Shown: positions 28,318 through 39,023, counted from the stretch's first letter. The stretch is 64,000 bases of DNA from Pseudomonas sp. GD03858 (GCF_029840925.1 NZ_JAOCDM010000004.1:1-64000), one strand, 5' to 3'. Notes: generated by a model from the letters alone, not told the origin. Numbers and translations are program-made.

Positions 28318-30180
28318 TCAAACCCACAGCTTCTTGATGTCACGCCCGCCGCAGGTCAGGTTGACCAGTGCGCGGGTCACCATGACGGCGGTGAACATCG
28401 AGGTGAAAATCCCGAGGGACATGGTGACCGCGAAGCCCTTGACCGGGCCGGTCCCCATGGCGAACAGGATACCGCCGACCAACAGGGTGGTCAGGTTGGC
28501 ATCGACGATCGCCGAGTAGGCGCGGTTGAAGCCTTCGTGGATCGCGCGCTGCACCGACATGCCAGCGGCGATCTCTTCACGGATACGCGAGAAGATCAGC
28601 ACGTTGGCGTCCACCGCCATGCCCATGGTCAGCACGATACCGGCGATGCCCGGCAGGGTCAGGGTGGCGCCCAGCAACGACATCAGCGCCAGCAGCAGGA
28701 CCATGTTGCCCGCCAGGGCGATGGTCGCCAGCACGCCGAAGGCGCGGTAGATGGCGATGATGAACAGCGAGACGAACAGCATGCCCCACAGGGATGCGTC
28801 GATACCCTTGGTGATGTTGTCGGCACCCAGGCTCGGGCCAATGGTGCGCTCTTCGGCGAAGTACATCGGCGCGGCCAGGCCACCGGCACGCAGCAGCAGC
28901 GCCAGCTCGGAGGACTCGCCCTGGCCGTTCAGGCCGGTGATGCGGAACTGGCTGCCCAGCGGCGACTGGATGGTCGCCAGGCTGATGATCTTCTTCTCTT
29001 CCTGGAAGGTCTGGACCGCGACCTCCTTCTCGACGCCACCGACCATCTGCTTCTGATAGCGGGTGACCGGCTTCTGCTCGATGAAGATCACCGCCATGCT
29101 GCGCCCGACGTTGGTGCGGGTGGCACGGCTCATCAGCTCGCCGCCATGGCCATCCAGGCGGATGTTCACCTGCGGGCGACCATGCTCGTCGAAGCTGGCC
29201 TGGGCGTCGGTAACCTGGTCACCGGTGATGATCAGCCCGCGCTCGACCGCGGCGGAGCGGCCGCCTTCGCGGAACTCGAACACCTCGGTGGTGGCCTTGG
29301 ACGCGCCCGGCTCGGCACCGAAGCGGAACTCCAGGTTGGCGGTCTTGCCGAGGATACGCTTGGCTTCGGCGGTGTCCTGCACGCCCGGCAGCTCGACCAC
29401 GATGCGGTTGGCGCCCTGGCGCTGCACCAGCGGTTCGGCCACGCCCAGCTCGTTCACACGGTTGCGAACGGTGGTCAGGTTCTGCTTGATGGAGTATTCA
29501 CGGATTTCGGCAACCTTGGCCTGGGTCAGCGCCAGGCGCAGCACGGCGAGCTCGTTGCGCTCGGTGGTGGTCAGGTCGAAATCGTTGAAATTCTTGCGGA
29601 TCAGGCTGCGTGCCTGCTCGCGGGTAGCATCGTCGGCGAAGCCCAGCATGATGCCGCCGTCCTGCTGAGGCAGGCTGCGGTAGCGGACGCGCTCTTTGCG
29701 CAGCAAGGTCTTGACCTCGCCTTCGTAGACTTTCATGCGAGCGGTCATGGCCTTGTCCATGTCCACTTCCAGCAGGAAGTGCACGCCACCGGACAGGTCC
29801 AGGCCCAGCTTCATCGGGCTGGCACCCAGGTTGCGCAGCCACTGCGGGGTGGTCTGGGCCAGGTTCAGGGCTACGACGTAGTCATCGCCCAGGGTCTTGC
29901 GCGCCACATCCTTGGCCGGCAGCTGAGCTTCCTGGTTGGTCAGGCGCACCAGCGCACTGCCCTTCTCGCCCAGGCTGCTGCCTTTGACCGCGATCCCGGC
30001 ATCGGTCAGCGCCTTGGTCACGCGATCGAGGTCGGCCTGGCTGACATGCAGGGCGGAACTGGCGCCGCTGATCTGCACCGCCGGATCATCCGGGTAGAGG
30101 TTGGGTGCGGAATAAATGAAGCCGACCGCCAGTACCACCACGATCAGCAGGTATTTCCACAGAGGGTATTTGTTCAGCAT
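28318..30180 (-). CDS. secD: Protein translocase subunit SecD
   Basis: A 620-residue partner of SecF. An N-terminal helix ('YPLWKYLLIVVVLAVGFIYSAP') precedes a large periplasmic P1 region. The C-terminal membrane domain has 'GIDASLWGMLFVSLFIIAIYR', 'GMAVDANVLIFSRIREE' and 'FAMGTGPVKGFAVTMSLG'. Two adjacent ATG codons exist; the second is taken as start. It lies between yajC and secF in one transcript. Confidence 0.98.
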   Translation of the reverse strand: MLNKYPLWKYLLIVVVLAVGFIYSAPNLYPDDPAVQISGASSALHVSQADLDRVTKALTDAGIAVKGSSLGEKGSALVRLTNQEAQLPAKDVARKTLGDDYVVALNLAQTTPQWLRNLGASPMKLGLDLSGGVHFLLEVDMDKAMTARMKVYEGEVKTLLRKERVRYRSLPQQDGGIMLGFADDATREQARSLIRKNFNDFDLTTTERNELAVLRLALTQAKVAEIREYSIKQNLTTVRNRVNELGVAEPLVQRQGANRIVVELPGVQDTAEAKRILGKTANLEFRFGAEPGASKATTEVFEFREGGRSAAVERGLIITGDQVTDAQASFDEHGRPQVNIRLDGHGGELMSRATRTNVGRSMAVIFIEQKPVTRYQKQMVGGVEKEVAVQTFQEEKKIISLATIQSPLGSQFRITGLNGQGESSELALLLRAGGLAAPMYFAEERTIGPSLGADNITKGIDASLWGMLFVSLFIIAIYRAFGVLATIALAGNMVLLLALMSLLGATLTLPGIAGIVLTMGMAVDANVLIFSRIREEIAAGMSVQRAIHEGFNRAYSAIVDANLTTLLVGGILFAMGTGPVKGFAVTMSLGIFTSMFTAVMVTRALVNLTCGGRDIKKLWV

Positions 30181-30244
30181 CACGCCGCCCGTTCAAGACG
30201 CGGGGCGCTTTGCGCGCCCCGACTGGAAAAATGAAACCGGTAAC

Positions 30245-30580
30245 TCAGATAGCCTTGAGCGTACCTTTTGGCAGGGTCGCGGCAATGGCGCCCTTCTGGA
30301 ACTTCAGCTCGACGTTGTCCGACACTTCCAGGACCACGAAGTCGTCGGCGACCTTGACGATCTTGCCGGCGATGCCGCCAGTGGTGACCACTTCGTCACC
30401 TTTTTGCAGGTTGCTCAGCAGGTTCTTCTGCTCTTTGGCACGCTTGGCCTGCGGGCGCCAGATCATCAGGTAGAAGATGACCAGGAAACCGACCAGGAAG
30501 ATCCACTCGAAGCCGGTACCGGCTGGGCCGGCGGCTGGGGCTGCTGCGTCCGCGTAGGCGGCGGGAATCAAGAAGCTCAT
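30245..30580 (-). CDS. yajC: Sec translocon accessory protein YajC
   Basis: A 111-residue single-pass inner-membrane protein with the YajC helix 'WIFLVGFLVIFYLMIWRPQ' (about residues 26-44) and the conserved cytoplasmic 'RPQAKRAKEQKNLLSNLQKGDEVVTTGGI'. YajC associates with SecDF. It lies between tgt and secD. Confidence 0.97.
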   Translation of the reverse strand: MSFLIPAAYADAAAPAAGPAGTGFEWIFLVGFLVIFYLMIWRPQAKRAKEQKNLLSNLQKGDEVVTTGGIAGKIVKVADDFVVLEVSDNVELKFQKGAIAATLPKGTLKAI

Positions 30581-30623
30581 TGGGCACTCCTAATGAATGT
30601 TTTCTAATAATGGATGCGGACAG

Positions 30624-32803
<2,180 letters not shown>

Positions 32804-32871
32804 GATGATGTTCGGGTTCGACAGGGCCGGGAAGTTTAGCCCAATGCGTGAAAATTGACCATGAAAGCCGA

Positions 32872-32900
32872 TTGACCGACCAGAGGCACCTCTCTATACT
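32872..32900 (+). promoter_or_regulatory. Promoter of tRNA-Leu
   Basis: TTGACC at 32872-32877 and TATACT at 32895-32900 are separated by 17 bases, 12 bases before the tRNA. The GCGGCGCC discriminator after the -10 box is typical of stringently controlled stable-RNA promoters. Confidence 0.85.
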
Positions 32901-32912
32901 GCGGCGCCACAA

Positions 32913-32997
32913 GCCCTGATGGCGGAATTGGTAGACGCGGCGGATTCAAAATCCGTTTTCGAAAGGAGTGGGAGTTCGAGTCTCCCTCGGGGCACCA
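32913..32997 (+). tRNA. tRNA-Leu (anticodon CAA)
   Basis: An 85-base tRNA with an acceptor stem GCCCTGA / TCGGGGC, a D-loop starting TGGCGGAATTGGTAGACGC, an anticodon arm GCGGA-TTCAAAA-TCCGT (anticodon CAA), a long variable arm of the leucine class, a TTCGAGT T-loop and an encoded CCA end. It decodes UUG. It has its own promoter and terminator. Confidence 0.97.
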
Positions 32998-33005
32998 AGA
33001 TCCAG

Positions 33006-33034
33006 AAAAAACCGACCTTATGGTCGGTTTTTTT
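33006..33034 (+). terminator. Terminator of tRNA-Leu
   Basis: ACCGACC / GGTCGGT with a TTAT loop forms a 7-bp stem, extended by A5/T7 tracts. The same hairpin with its downstream GTGCCTGCAA flank recurs about 1 kb later with one base changed. Confidence 0.93.
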
Positions 33035-33188
33035 GTGCCTGCAAATTGGTGCATCCGTCGACGTGCCCGATCCCTCGTCTTTTCATGCCCTCCCTCGGTC
33101 ATGCGCTTTACCAAACCCGTTTCAGATGCCGATAATGTCAGTTTGCAATCAGCCTAGCGCTTTATCCCAGCCTCGAAACGGAGTTCGC

Positions 33189-33947
33189 ATGATTCAGGCA
33201 GAACAGACCTTGCCTTCCACACGTAGCAGCCGAATCACATCTCTCGTGGCCAAGGTAATGACAGGGATAGGTGTACTGCTCGGCGGCATGTGGGCTGTCA
33301 TCACTTACCTGGTGCCTGATCCCAGCGTGTTTGGCTTTGGCTTCATCAACTGGCGCAATATCGTGCTGCTGGTGAGTACCTTCACGCTGCTTGGCAGCCT
33401 GTCGATCTGCTGGCAGATGCGCAACCTGCCCAAAGTACTGCACGGCACGCTGCTGACCTTCCTGATCGCCGCGGTCTCGTTCATTTTCTTCATTCTGGGT
33501 ACGGAGTATGCGAAGCCTTCCTTCGAGTTCGCCAAGGTGCAATCGACCGTGGTCGAAAACGAAGGCAACAACCTGCTTGGCAAGCGCCTTGAGGTGGTGG
33601 ATGACGTCAGGTTCGAACTGATCGGTTGCGAGAACATTGGCCGCTTCCCCAACTGCACCTTCGAGCTGACCAACCAGGGCATGGACCGTGATTTCCGCTT
33701 CGATAACGCTTCCCGCCTGTTCGACGAAGCAGGCGCCCCGTTGCGTGTCGGCGAAATGCGCGTGGGCCAGCAACGCAACAATCCATGGGGTGAGTTCCAG
33801 CTGATTCGTACTGTGCCCACCCGTGTCACGTTGGTTTTCCAGGAAGCTGATCGCAAGATCGAGCGCTCGCCATCCATCAAGCTCATCTTCCGTACTCGCA
33901 TGAATGAAGAGCAGGCACTCAAGTTCAATGAAGTTTCGCTGAAGTGA
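33189..33947 (+). CDS. Uncharacterised inner-membrane protein with a C-terminal soluble domain
   Basis: I do not recognise this 252-residue protein. It has about three hydrophobic segments near residues 17-42 ('SLVAKVMTGIGVLLGGMWAV'), 50-70 ('INWRNIVLLVSTFTLLGSL') and 80-100 ('GTLLTFLIAAVSFIFFILG'). A soluble C-terminal domain of about 145 residues follows; 'FELIGCENIGRFPNCTFELTN' suggests a beta-rich, possibly disulfide-containing fold. The ATG has a GGAG site 8 bases before it. It is flanked by two near-identical terminator sequences and sits next to a tRNA gene, which suggests a later insertion. Confidence 0.7.
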   Translation: MIQAEQTLPSTRSSRITSLVAKVMTGIGVLLGGMWAVITYLVPDPSVFGFGFINWRNIVLLVSTFTLLGSLSICWQMRNLPKVLHGTLLTFLIAAVSFIFFILGTEYAKPSFEFAKVQSTVVENEGNNLLGKRLEVVDDVRFELIGCENIGRFPNCTFELTNQGMDRDFRFDNASRLFDEAGAPLRVGEMRVGQQRNNPWGEFQLIRTVPTRVTLVFQEADRKIERSPSIKLIFRTRMNEEQALKFNEVSLK

Positions 33948-34025
33948 ACCAGGCGGCTGATAGCCGTGCGAGTGATGCGATATACCTGTAGGTAACGGCT
34001 CTCTCGGACATCAGGACTCGCAAAG

Positions 34026-34050
34026 AACCGACCTTATGGTCGGTTTTTTT
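34026..34050 (+). terminator. Terminator duplicating that of tRNA-Leu
   Basis: The same ACCGACC-TTAT-GGTCGGT hairpin with a T7 tract ends the membrane-protein gene. The 35 bases at 34026-34060 differ from 33010-33044 at only one position. Confidence 0.9.
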
Positions 34051-34195
34051 GCGCCTGCAACTGGCAGCTGCCCTTCCCTCGGCTCTCGCCATTGCCTCGC
34101 ACCTGGCAAAAATGCCAGTTACCCTCGGCTCTAGACCATGGGTATGTTGACCGTGAAGGACGCAATCAGGCGCCAACTGCCAGGGAATCAAGCGC

Positions 34196-35323
34196 ATGTG
34201 CACACGGAACGTATCCATCCTGTTGGCAGGCGTGTTGTGCTGCCTGTCCACGACCAACGTCATGGCCGTCACCGCCGAGTCGGTACAACACTTTATCGCC
34301 CCCTGCTTCAGCCCCGTACAGAAAGTCAATTGCGAGGTGTCCGGGGTTGTGCGCAGCAGTGCCGGGTTGATCCTCGTGAATGACAAGCGCATGCCCACCC
34401 CCACTGGCTCCGCAGTGTTCACGATGCAGCTCAAGGACGACCAGGCCATCGGCCCTCCTACCTACCTGGAAAACCAGGCCTTGAGCCAGGCCGACAAATA
34501 CGAAGCCCTGACCACCACCCTGGACGGCAAGTTCGTCATCGCCAGTACTGCATTCAACAAGGAAGGCACCCGCGATAACCCCGGGCTCGATGTGCTCAAT
34601 ACCCTGGTGTACTGGCCTGTAAGCGCGCCGGACCAGGCCAAGGTCCTGTCGCCCTCGACGCGAGGCGGTATCACCAGCTCGCGCGAACTGCGGGAAAAGA
34701 TCTTCAAGGCGATCGACTTGCACAAACAGCAGGAAGGAGGCGCCCATTCGCCCGCCGCGTCTTATTTTCAGATCGAAGCACTGACAACCGCCCCCGACGG
34801 CACCTTGTTGATCGGCATCCGCAAGTACGGGCAGGACAGCAAGAGGGCCACTTTCTCCTTCCTGCTGCTCTCGGTTTCGTTGAAACAGCACGATGGAGAA
34901 CTGATGCTGGGCGATGCGTTCAAGGTCATCCTGGACCTCACACCCGACAAGCTTGCGCGCGAATTGGGACTGCCCGACGGCTCGCTTGCGGAGCTCGGAC
35001 TGTCAGGCATCGAGTTCGACCGTTACAACAATGACCGTTTCTTTGCCGTCACCAGCTTCGAAAAAGGTGATGTCCTCGGTGGTTACCTGTGGATGCTACC
35101 TCTGGAAAAAGGCGCTGCAGGACAGCCACAACCCGTCAGAGGCAAGGATGGAGCACCGATAAAGTTCGCCAACAAGCCGGAAGGTGTCGAAGTGCTTGAT
35201 CAGCACCGAGTATTGGTCGTACACGATGATGATCGAGTCAAGGTGAAGGACGCCGAAAACGGCAGCGTGCGCGAGGACTACGAGTTTACCTACAGTGTCA
35301 TCAACCTCGCGCCGACGCAGTAG
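34196..35323 (+). CDS. Secreted propeller-like protein, function unknown
   Basis: A 375-residue exported protein. The signal peptide 'VSILLAGVLCCLSTTNVMA' ends near residue 24. Repeated blade-like segments follow: 'YEALTTTLDGKFVIASTAFN', 'IEALTTAPDGTLLIGIRKYG', 'LSGIEFDRYNNDRFFAVTSF' and 'KPEGVEVLDQHRVLVVHDDD'. These resemble the esterase-like/phytase-like or DUF3616-type propellers that act in the periplasm, but no catalytic residues can be assigned with confidence. Two early Cys residues (in 'IAPCFSPVQKVNCEVSG') could pair. It stands alone, with no obvious operon partner. Confidence 0.7.
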   Translation: MCTRNVSILLAGVLCCLSTTNVMAVTAESVQHFIAPCFSPVQKVNCEVSGVVRSSAGLILVNDKRMPTPTGSAVFTMQLKDDQAIGPPTYLENQALSQADKYEALTTTLDGKFVIASTAFNKEGTRDNPGLDVLNTLVYWPVSAPDQAKVLSPSTRGGITSSRELREKIFKAIDLHKQQEGGAHSPAASYFQIEALTTAPDGTLLIGIRKYGQDSKRATFSFLLLSVSLKQHDGELMLGDAFKVILDLTPDKLARELGLPDGSLAELGLSGIEFDRYNNDRFFAVTSFEKGDVLGGYLWMLPLEKGAAGQPQPVRGKDGAPIKFANKPEGVEVLDQHRVLVVHDDDRVKVKDAENGSVREDYEFTYSVINLAPTQ

Positions 35324-35616
35324 GTCTTGTATGGCAGGGCGCCAAGAGGCATGAAGCCTTGCTCACAGTAGCGACGCAGCTACCCAGATGAGCATTTCTG
35401 AGCGGCCTATTCAACAGCTCAGAAAACCTTCGCCGCCAGCAGCATCCTTGCGGGTTTACATGCTTGGCATCAGCCCGCACGTCCGCACACTTTCCTCAAC
35501 CCCTTCCAACACGCCTAACCACACAGAAAATCACACATAGTGCAACTTACTGCATAGCCTCAGCTGCCGTTCTACACTAAGTTACACAAACCGTGACTTT
35601 CTGTTGAATCATTCCC
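35324..35616. other. AT-richer spacer upstream of the AbiE pair
   Basis: This 293-base gap has no credible gene. Its base composition is visibly less GC-rich than its surroundings, which fits acquired DNA. An imperfect inverted repeat near its right end is described separately. Confidence 0.5.
35541..35588. promoter_or_regulatory. Inverted repeat, possible AbiEi operator
   Basis: GTGCAACTTA (35541-35550) and TAAGTTACAC (35579-35588) are complementary at nine of ten positions and lie 29-76 bases upstream of the antitoxin start. AbiEi antitoxins repress their own promoters through inverted repeats. The operator role here is inferred. Confidence 0.45.
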
Positions 35617-36171
35617 ATGCCTGCACAGCCGCTCCAGCGCCTCTATCGAGGCCTGCATCACCTCGCCACGCCCCAGCGCTATCTGTTCACGCCAGCGGAT
35701 ATGCGCGCCCTGGTGCCCGGCTTGTCCGACGGTGCCTATCGCTCGCTGCTGAGCAGAGCGTCCAACGACAGCATCCTGATCAGGGTGTGCAGGGGGCTTT
35801 ACCTCTTCACTCCCGCCAAACCCAACCCTGGGCTCGTGCTCTATCACGCTGCGGCCCGCCTGCGAGCTGACAACCTCAACTACATCAGCCTCGAGTGCGC
35901 CCTCAGCGATATCGGAGTGATCTCTCAGGTACCACAGAACTGGCTGACTATCATGTCGTCAGGACGAAGCCAGACCATAAGCTGCGCAGCTTTCGGCACG
36001 GTCGAGTTCGTCCATACCACCCGTACCGCTCTCGAACTCAACGGCCAACTCGACTACGACGACCGCTGCCGCCTATGGCGCGCCAAAGCCTCGCTGGCCT
36101 TGGCCGACATGAAACGGACCAGACGCAATCTGGAGCTGATCGACTGGAAAACGGCCAATGAACTTGTTTGA
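35617..36171 (+). CDS. AbiEi-type antitoxin (type IV toxin-antitoxin)
   Basis: A 184-residue protein with an N-terminal winged-helix segment ('LFTPADMRALVPGLSDGAYRSLLSRA', 'RVCRGLYLF'). A transcriptional-repressor-like C-terminal part follows ('ISLECALSDIGVISQVPQNW', 'TIMSSGRSQTIS'). This architecture matches AbiEi antitoxins that neutralise a nucleotidyltransferase toxin and autoregulate. Its last 14 bases overlap the toxin gene, a typical coupling. The assignment rests on motif pattern and on its partner. Confidence 0.85.
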   Translation: MPAQPLQRLYRGLHHLATPQRYLFTPADMRALVPGLSDGAYRSLLSRASNDSILIRVCRGLYLFTPAKPNPGLVLYHAAARLRADNLNYISLECALSDIGVISQVPQNWLTIMSSGRSQTISCAAFGTVEFVHTTRTALELNGQLDYDDRCRLWRAKASLALADMKRTRRNLELIDWKTANELV

Positions 36172-37060
36172 TCGACTTGTCCAGCACGCCCTGGGCAACA
36201 CACCTGAGCTCGCGCCACTGCAAGTGGTGGTAGAAAAGGAGCTGCTGCATCACGACATCCTGCGGATACTCAGCGAGTCCGGCTTGCTGCAGAGGCTCTG
36301 CTTTATCGGCGGCACTTGCCTGCGAACCTGCTACGGTTCCAGGCGCCTGAGTGAAGATCTCGACTTCACCGGTGGCGCGGATTTCAAACGGGAAGACTTT
36401 TCGGCACTGAAGGAAAGCCTGATCGCAAGGCTGAGTGAAAAGTACGGATTGCAGGTCGATGTGAGCGAGCCGCTGCACACGCCTGGCAATGTGGACACCT
36501 GGAAGCTGTGCGTGCAGACACGCCCCGAGGCTCGTAACCTGCCCGCGCAGAGAATCCACATCGATATCTGCGCAGTCCCGTCCTATCAATACAAACCCAT
36601 GACCTTGCTGAACCCCTACGGGGTCGATATGGGAACCGAAGGATTGATCGTCAACACGCAGAGTCTCGAAGAGATCTTCATCGACAAGCTGCTGGCTTTC
36701 GCCCTGCGCCGAGGACGCATCAAGAATCGTGACCTCTGGGACTTGGCCTGGCTCAAACAGCGCGCCGTGATACCGGCTTTCGCACTGGTCAGGCGCAAAC
36801 TTGGGGACCACGCGGTTACTGCCGACTGGCTATTGCTGCAAGGTACGGAGCGAGTCGCCTGTTTGCAGCAGGCACAGAGGCAGCGTGACTTCCAGGCGGA
36901 GATGCGTCGCTTTCTTCCCTTGCACGTGGTGTCGCAGACTATCGAAAACCCAGCATTCTGGAGCTATGTGGTGGAGACCGTCGAGCAGTTGTTCGGTGAG
37001 CTTTGTTTGTCCCTGGAGGACGCGGTTGCTGGCGCGGGCGATCACAGGTTCCTGATGTAA
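36158..37060 (+). CDS. AbiEii-type nucleotidyltransferase toxin
   Basis: A 300-residue member of the AbiEii/AbiGii nucleotidyltransferase family. Residues 51-70 hold the core motif ('GGTCLRTC..SRRLSEDLDF') with the catalytic acidic pair D67 and D69. 'QRIHIDICA' (about 145) and the later helical motif 'FIDKLLAFALRRGRIKNRDLWDLAWL' (about 187-212) complete the fold. Relatives add nucleotides to tRNA or otherwise stall growth, and can abort phage infection. All motifs look intact, so the toxin is probably functional. Confidence 0.87.
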   Translation: MNLFDRLVQHALGNTPELAPLQVVVEKELLHHDILRILSESGLLQRLCFIGGTCLRTCYGSRRLSEDLDFTGGADFKREDFSALKESLIARLSEKYGLQVDVSEPLHTPGNVDTWKLCVQTRPEARNLPAQRIHIDICAVPSYQYKPMTLLNPYGVDMGTEGLIVNTQSLEEIFIDKLLAFALRRGRIKNRDLWDLAWLKQRAVIPAFALVRRKLGDHAVTADWLLLQGTERVACLQQAQRQRDFQAEMRRFLPLHVVSQTIENPAFWSYVVETVEQLFGELCLSLEDAVAGAGDHRFLM

Positions 37061-37144
37061 GGTAATGACTTGCCGGCCCAGCACTAACACCACCCTTCCG
37101 ACCACACTGGGTTGGTCACCTATCCACACAGCGGAACATCATCC

Positions 37145-37624
37145 ATGCCACTGAGCCATCGCCCCGTCCGCCCTGCCGACATCGCCACGCTCTGCAACTT
37201 GCCTCAAGGCCCGGACGAACTGTTCTATATGTTCCCCAAAGCCACCTACCCGCTCACTCCCGAGCAACTGAGTGAAGCCATCGCCCAGCGCAGCGGCTCT
37301 ACGGTGATCGAAATTGACGGGGCGGTCGCTGGCTTCGCCAATTTCTACAAGGCCGAACACGGCGGTATATGCGCACTGGGTAATGTGGTTGTAGCCCCAA
37401 CTGCGCGGGGTCAGGGCGTGGCGCGCTACCTTGTACAACGCATGATCGCCCTGGCTCGCGAGGAGTTCGCGGCGCGAGAGGTCTGGGTGTCGTGTTTCAA
37501 TCACAACACCGCAGGGCTGCTGCTTTATCCACAGCTGGGTTTTGTTCCGTTCGGGATTGAGGAGCGGCAAGCGCCGGATGGGTCCCGGGTAGCGCTGGTG
37601 CAGATGAAGCAGGTGTTGGGCTGA
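37145..37624 (+). CDS. GNAT-family N-acetyltransferase
   Basis: A 159-residue acetyltransferase with the acetyl-CoA loop 'VVVAPTARGQGVARYLVQRM' (about residues 80-100) and the C-terminal 'NTAGLLLYPQLGFVPFG'. The ATG before PLSHRPVRPADI is used; the frame is open 11 codons further upstream without a better ribosome site. The substrate cannot be predicted. It stands alone after the AbiE pair. Confidence 0.88.
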   Translation: MPLSHRPVRPADIATLCNLPQGPDELFYMFPKATYPLTPEQLSEAIAQRSGSTVIEIDGAVAGFANFYKAEHGGICALGNVVVAPTARGQGVARYLVQRMIALAREEFAAREVWVSCFNHNTAGLLLYPQLGFVPFGIEERQAPDGSRVALVQMKQVLG

Positions 37625-37680
37625 GGTTGAGGTGATTTACGGGTGTGCAGTGTGGCCTGGATTGGGGCTACGTGGCAGCC

Positions 37681-37707
37681 CATCGCGGGGCAAGCCCGCT
37701 CCCACGC
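37681..37707. repeat. Single REP palindrome
   Basis: CGCGGGGCAAGCCCGCTCCCAC, a single element of the GTGGGAGCGGG family. It lies between the acetyltransferase and the antitoxin remnant. Confidence 0.75.
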
Positions 37708-37771
37708 TGGCGATCTGCTCACCGTGCGACAGCGCAGGACAAAGCGCTGGGTGACAGGGGATCTGGCTGGA

Positions 37772-37933
37772 CTAGCCTTCTGTATTGCGCAAGCGCGCAG
37801 CCTGGACATGGGACTGTGCTCGAATGATTTCATCAGCGTCACCTTCGGCCGCTACCTGTAACAGGTATTCCTGAATCGCTGCCTCGGAATCCAGTAGATC
37901 CGCAATCTTGAATGGCGTCAGTTCACTGGCCAT
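37772..37933 (-). pseudogene. Truncated addiction-module antidote (HigA-like) N-terminal fragment
   Basis: A 53-codon minus-strand reading frame opens with 'MASELTPFKIADLLDSEAAI' and continues 'QEYLLQVAAEGDADEIIRAQ'. This matches the N-terminal part of the putative addiction-module antidote family ('..FDPARYLDSPEAIAAYL..'). It stops before the helix-turn-helix that should follow, and I found no HTH in other frames downstream and no toxin upstream. A GAGG site precedes the ATG, so it may still be translated. It looks like the remains of a HigBA-like toxin-antitoxin locus truncated near the adjacent REP. Confidence 0.6.
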
Positions 37934-38122
37934 GCACGACTACCTCGCAATGTGAATGGTGACGAGCCTAAACCATAGCCCTGAGGGAAGCTTTACCGCT
38001 TGCTGTAGGCCTCTTCTTTAACCCTATCCAGAATAACCACGTAACACCCTGCGACGAATCCCACCGAACCTTGCCCCTCCCGCGACGTCGGAACCTGCAT
38101 CCCCGCATCGAGGTTCCCCCAC

Positions 38123-39019
38123 GTGAAAGCCCTCCTCGCCCGCAAATACCGCCTGGTGGTCAAGACCTTCGGCTACATCGGCTGGTCGCTGTTCTGGCTG
38201 CTGATCTGGGACGTGCTGGTCACCATCGACTTCATGCTGTTCTTCAACAGCAAGTTCAGCCTGCCGCTGATCCCCCTCACCCTGCTGGGCTCGGCGCTGG
38301 TGGTGCTGGTGAGCTTTCGCAACAGCAGCGCCTACAACCGCTGGTGGGAGGCGCGCACGCTGTGGGGCGCGCTGGTGAACGGTTCGCGCAGCTTCGCGCG
38401 GCAGGTGCTGACGCTGGTCGATGACCCGGCTGACGGGCCGAACCCAGTGAAAGCGACTTTGCTGCGCCGGCACATCGCCTATGTCAATTGCCTGGCGGCG
38501 CACCTAAAAGGCGAGAAATGCCCCGATGAGCTGATGGCCTTCATTCCGCCCGGGGAGTTCGAGCGCCGCAACCGTTCGAACAACTTCGCCAACGACATTC
38601 TCGGCGGCTCGGCCGCGTTGCTGGCGCGGGAATACCAGGCAGGGCGCCTGGACAGCATTCGCCTGGCACGGCTGGAGTCGACGCTGGTGGACCTGTCCAA
38701 CGCCCAGGGCGGCATGGAGCGCATCGCCAATACGCCGCTGCCCTACCCTTACGTGTACTTTCCACGGCTGTTCATCACGCTGTTCTGCCTGATCGTGCCG
38801 GTGGGGCTGGTGGAGTCGCTGGGCTGGTTCACGCCGCTGGCATCGACGGTGGTGGGGTTCATGCTGCTGGCGATCGAGCGCATCGGTACCGACCTGCAGA
38901 GCCCGTTTCGCTTCAGCGAGCATCAGATTCCGATGGACACCATCTGCGAGACCATCGAGCGCAACCTGGAGTCCATGCAGCGCGAGGCGCAGTGTGGGGA
39001 ATTGACGCAGGCCACGTGA
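38123..39019 (+). CDS. Bestrophin-family membrane channel
   Basis: A 298-residue membrane protein of the bestrophin (UPF0187) family. Membrane segments lie at about residues 14-35 ('TFGYIGWSLFWLLIWDVL') and 45-65, followed by the signature 'FRNSSAYNRWWEARTLWGALVNGSR'. Further segments occur at about 210-250. The conserved 'DLQSPFRFSEHQIPMDTIC' near the C-terminus is also present. Bacterial homologues form cation- or anion-selective pentamers. The start is a GTG with a GAGG site. It is transcribed alone; its physiological role is unknown. Confidence 0.92.
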   Translation: MKALLARKYRLVVKTFGYIGWSLFWLLIWDVLVTIDFMLFFNSKFSLPLIPLTLLGSALVVLVSFRNSSAYNRWWEARTLWGALVNGSRSFARQVLTLVDDPADGPNPVKATLLRRHIAYVNCLAAHLKGEKCPDELMAFIPPGEFERRNRSNNFANDILGGSAALLAREYQAGRLDSIRLARLESTLVDLSNAQGGMERIANTPLPYPYVYFPRLFITLFCLIVPVGLVESLGWFTPLASTVVGFMLLAIERIGTDLQSPFRFSEHQIPMDTICETIERNLESMQREAQCGELTQAT

Positions 39020-39023
39020 TGCA

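Noticed and set aside
30202..30220. GGGGCGC / GCGCCCC hairpin between yajC and secD as a terminator
   Set aside because: No T tract follows on the minus strand, and yajC-secD-secF are normally co-transcribed.
32919..33188. Possible N-terminal extension of the membrane protein through the tRNA
   Set aside because: It would translate tRNA-Leu and its terminator; the ATG at 33189 has a ribosome site.
38000..38100. 35-codon minus-strand frame ending VVILDRVKEEAYSKR upstream of the antitoxin remnant, considered as a toxin remnant
   Set aside because: It does not resemble HigB/RelE C-termini, and I see no ribosome site; too short to support.
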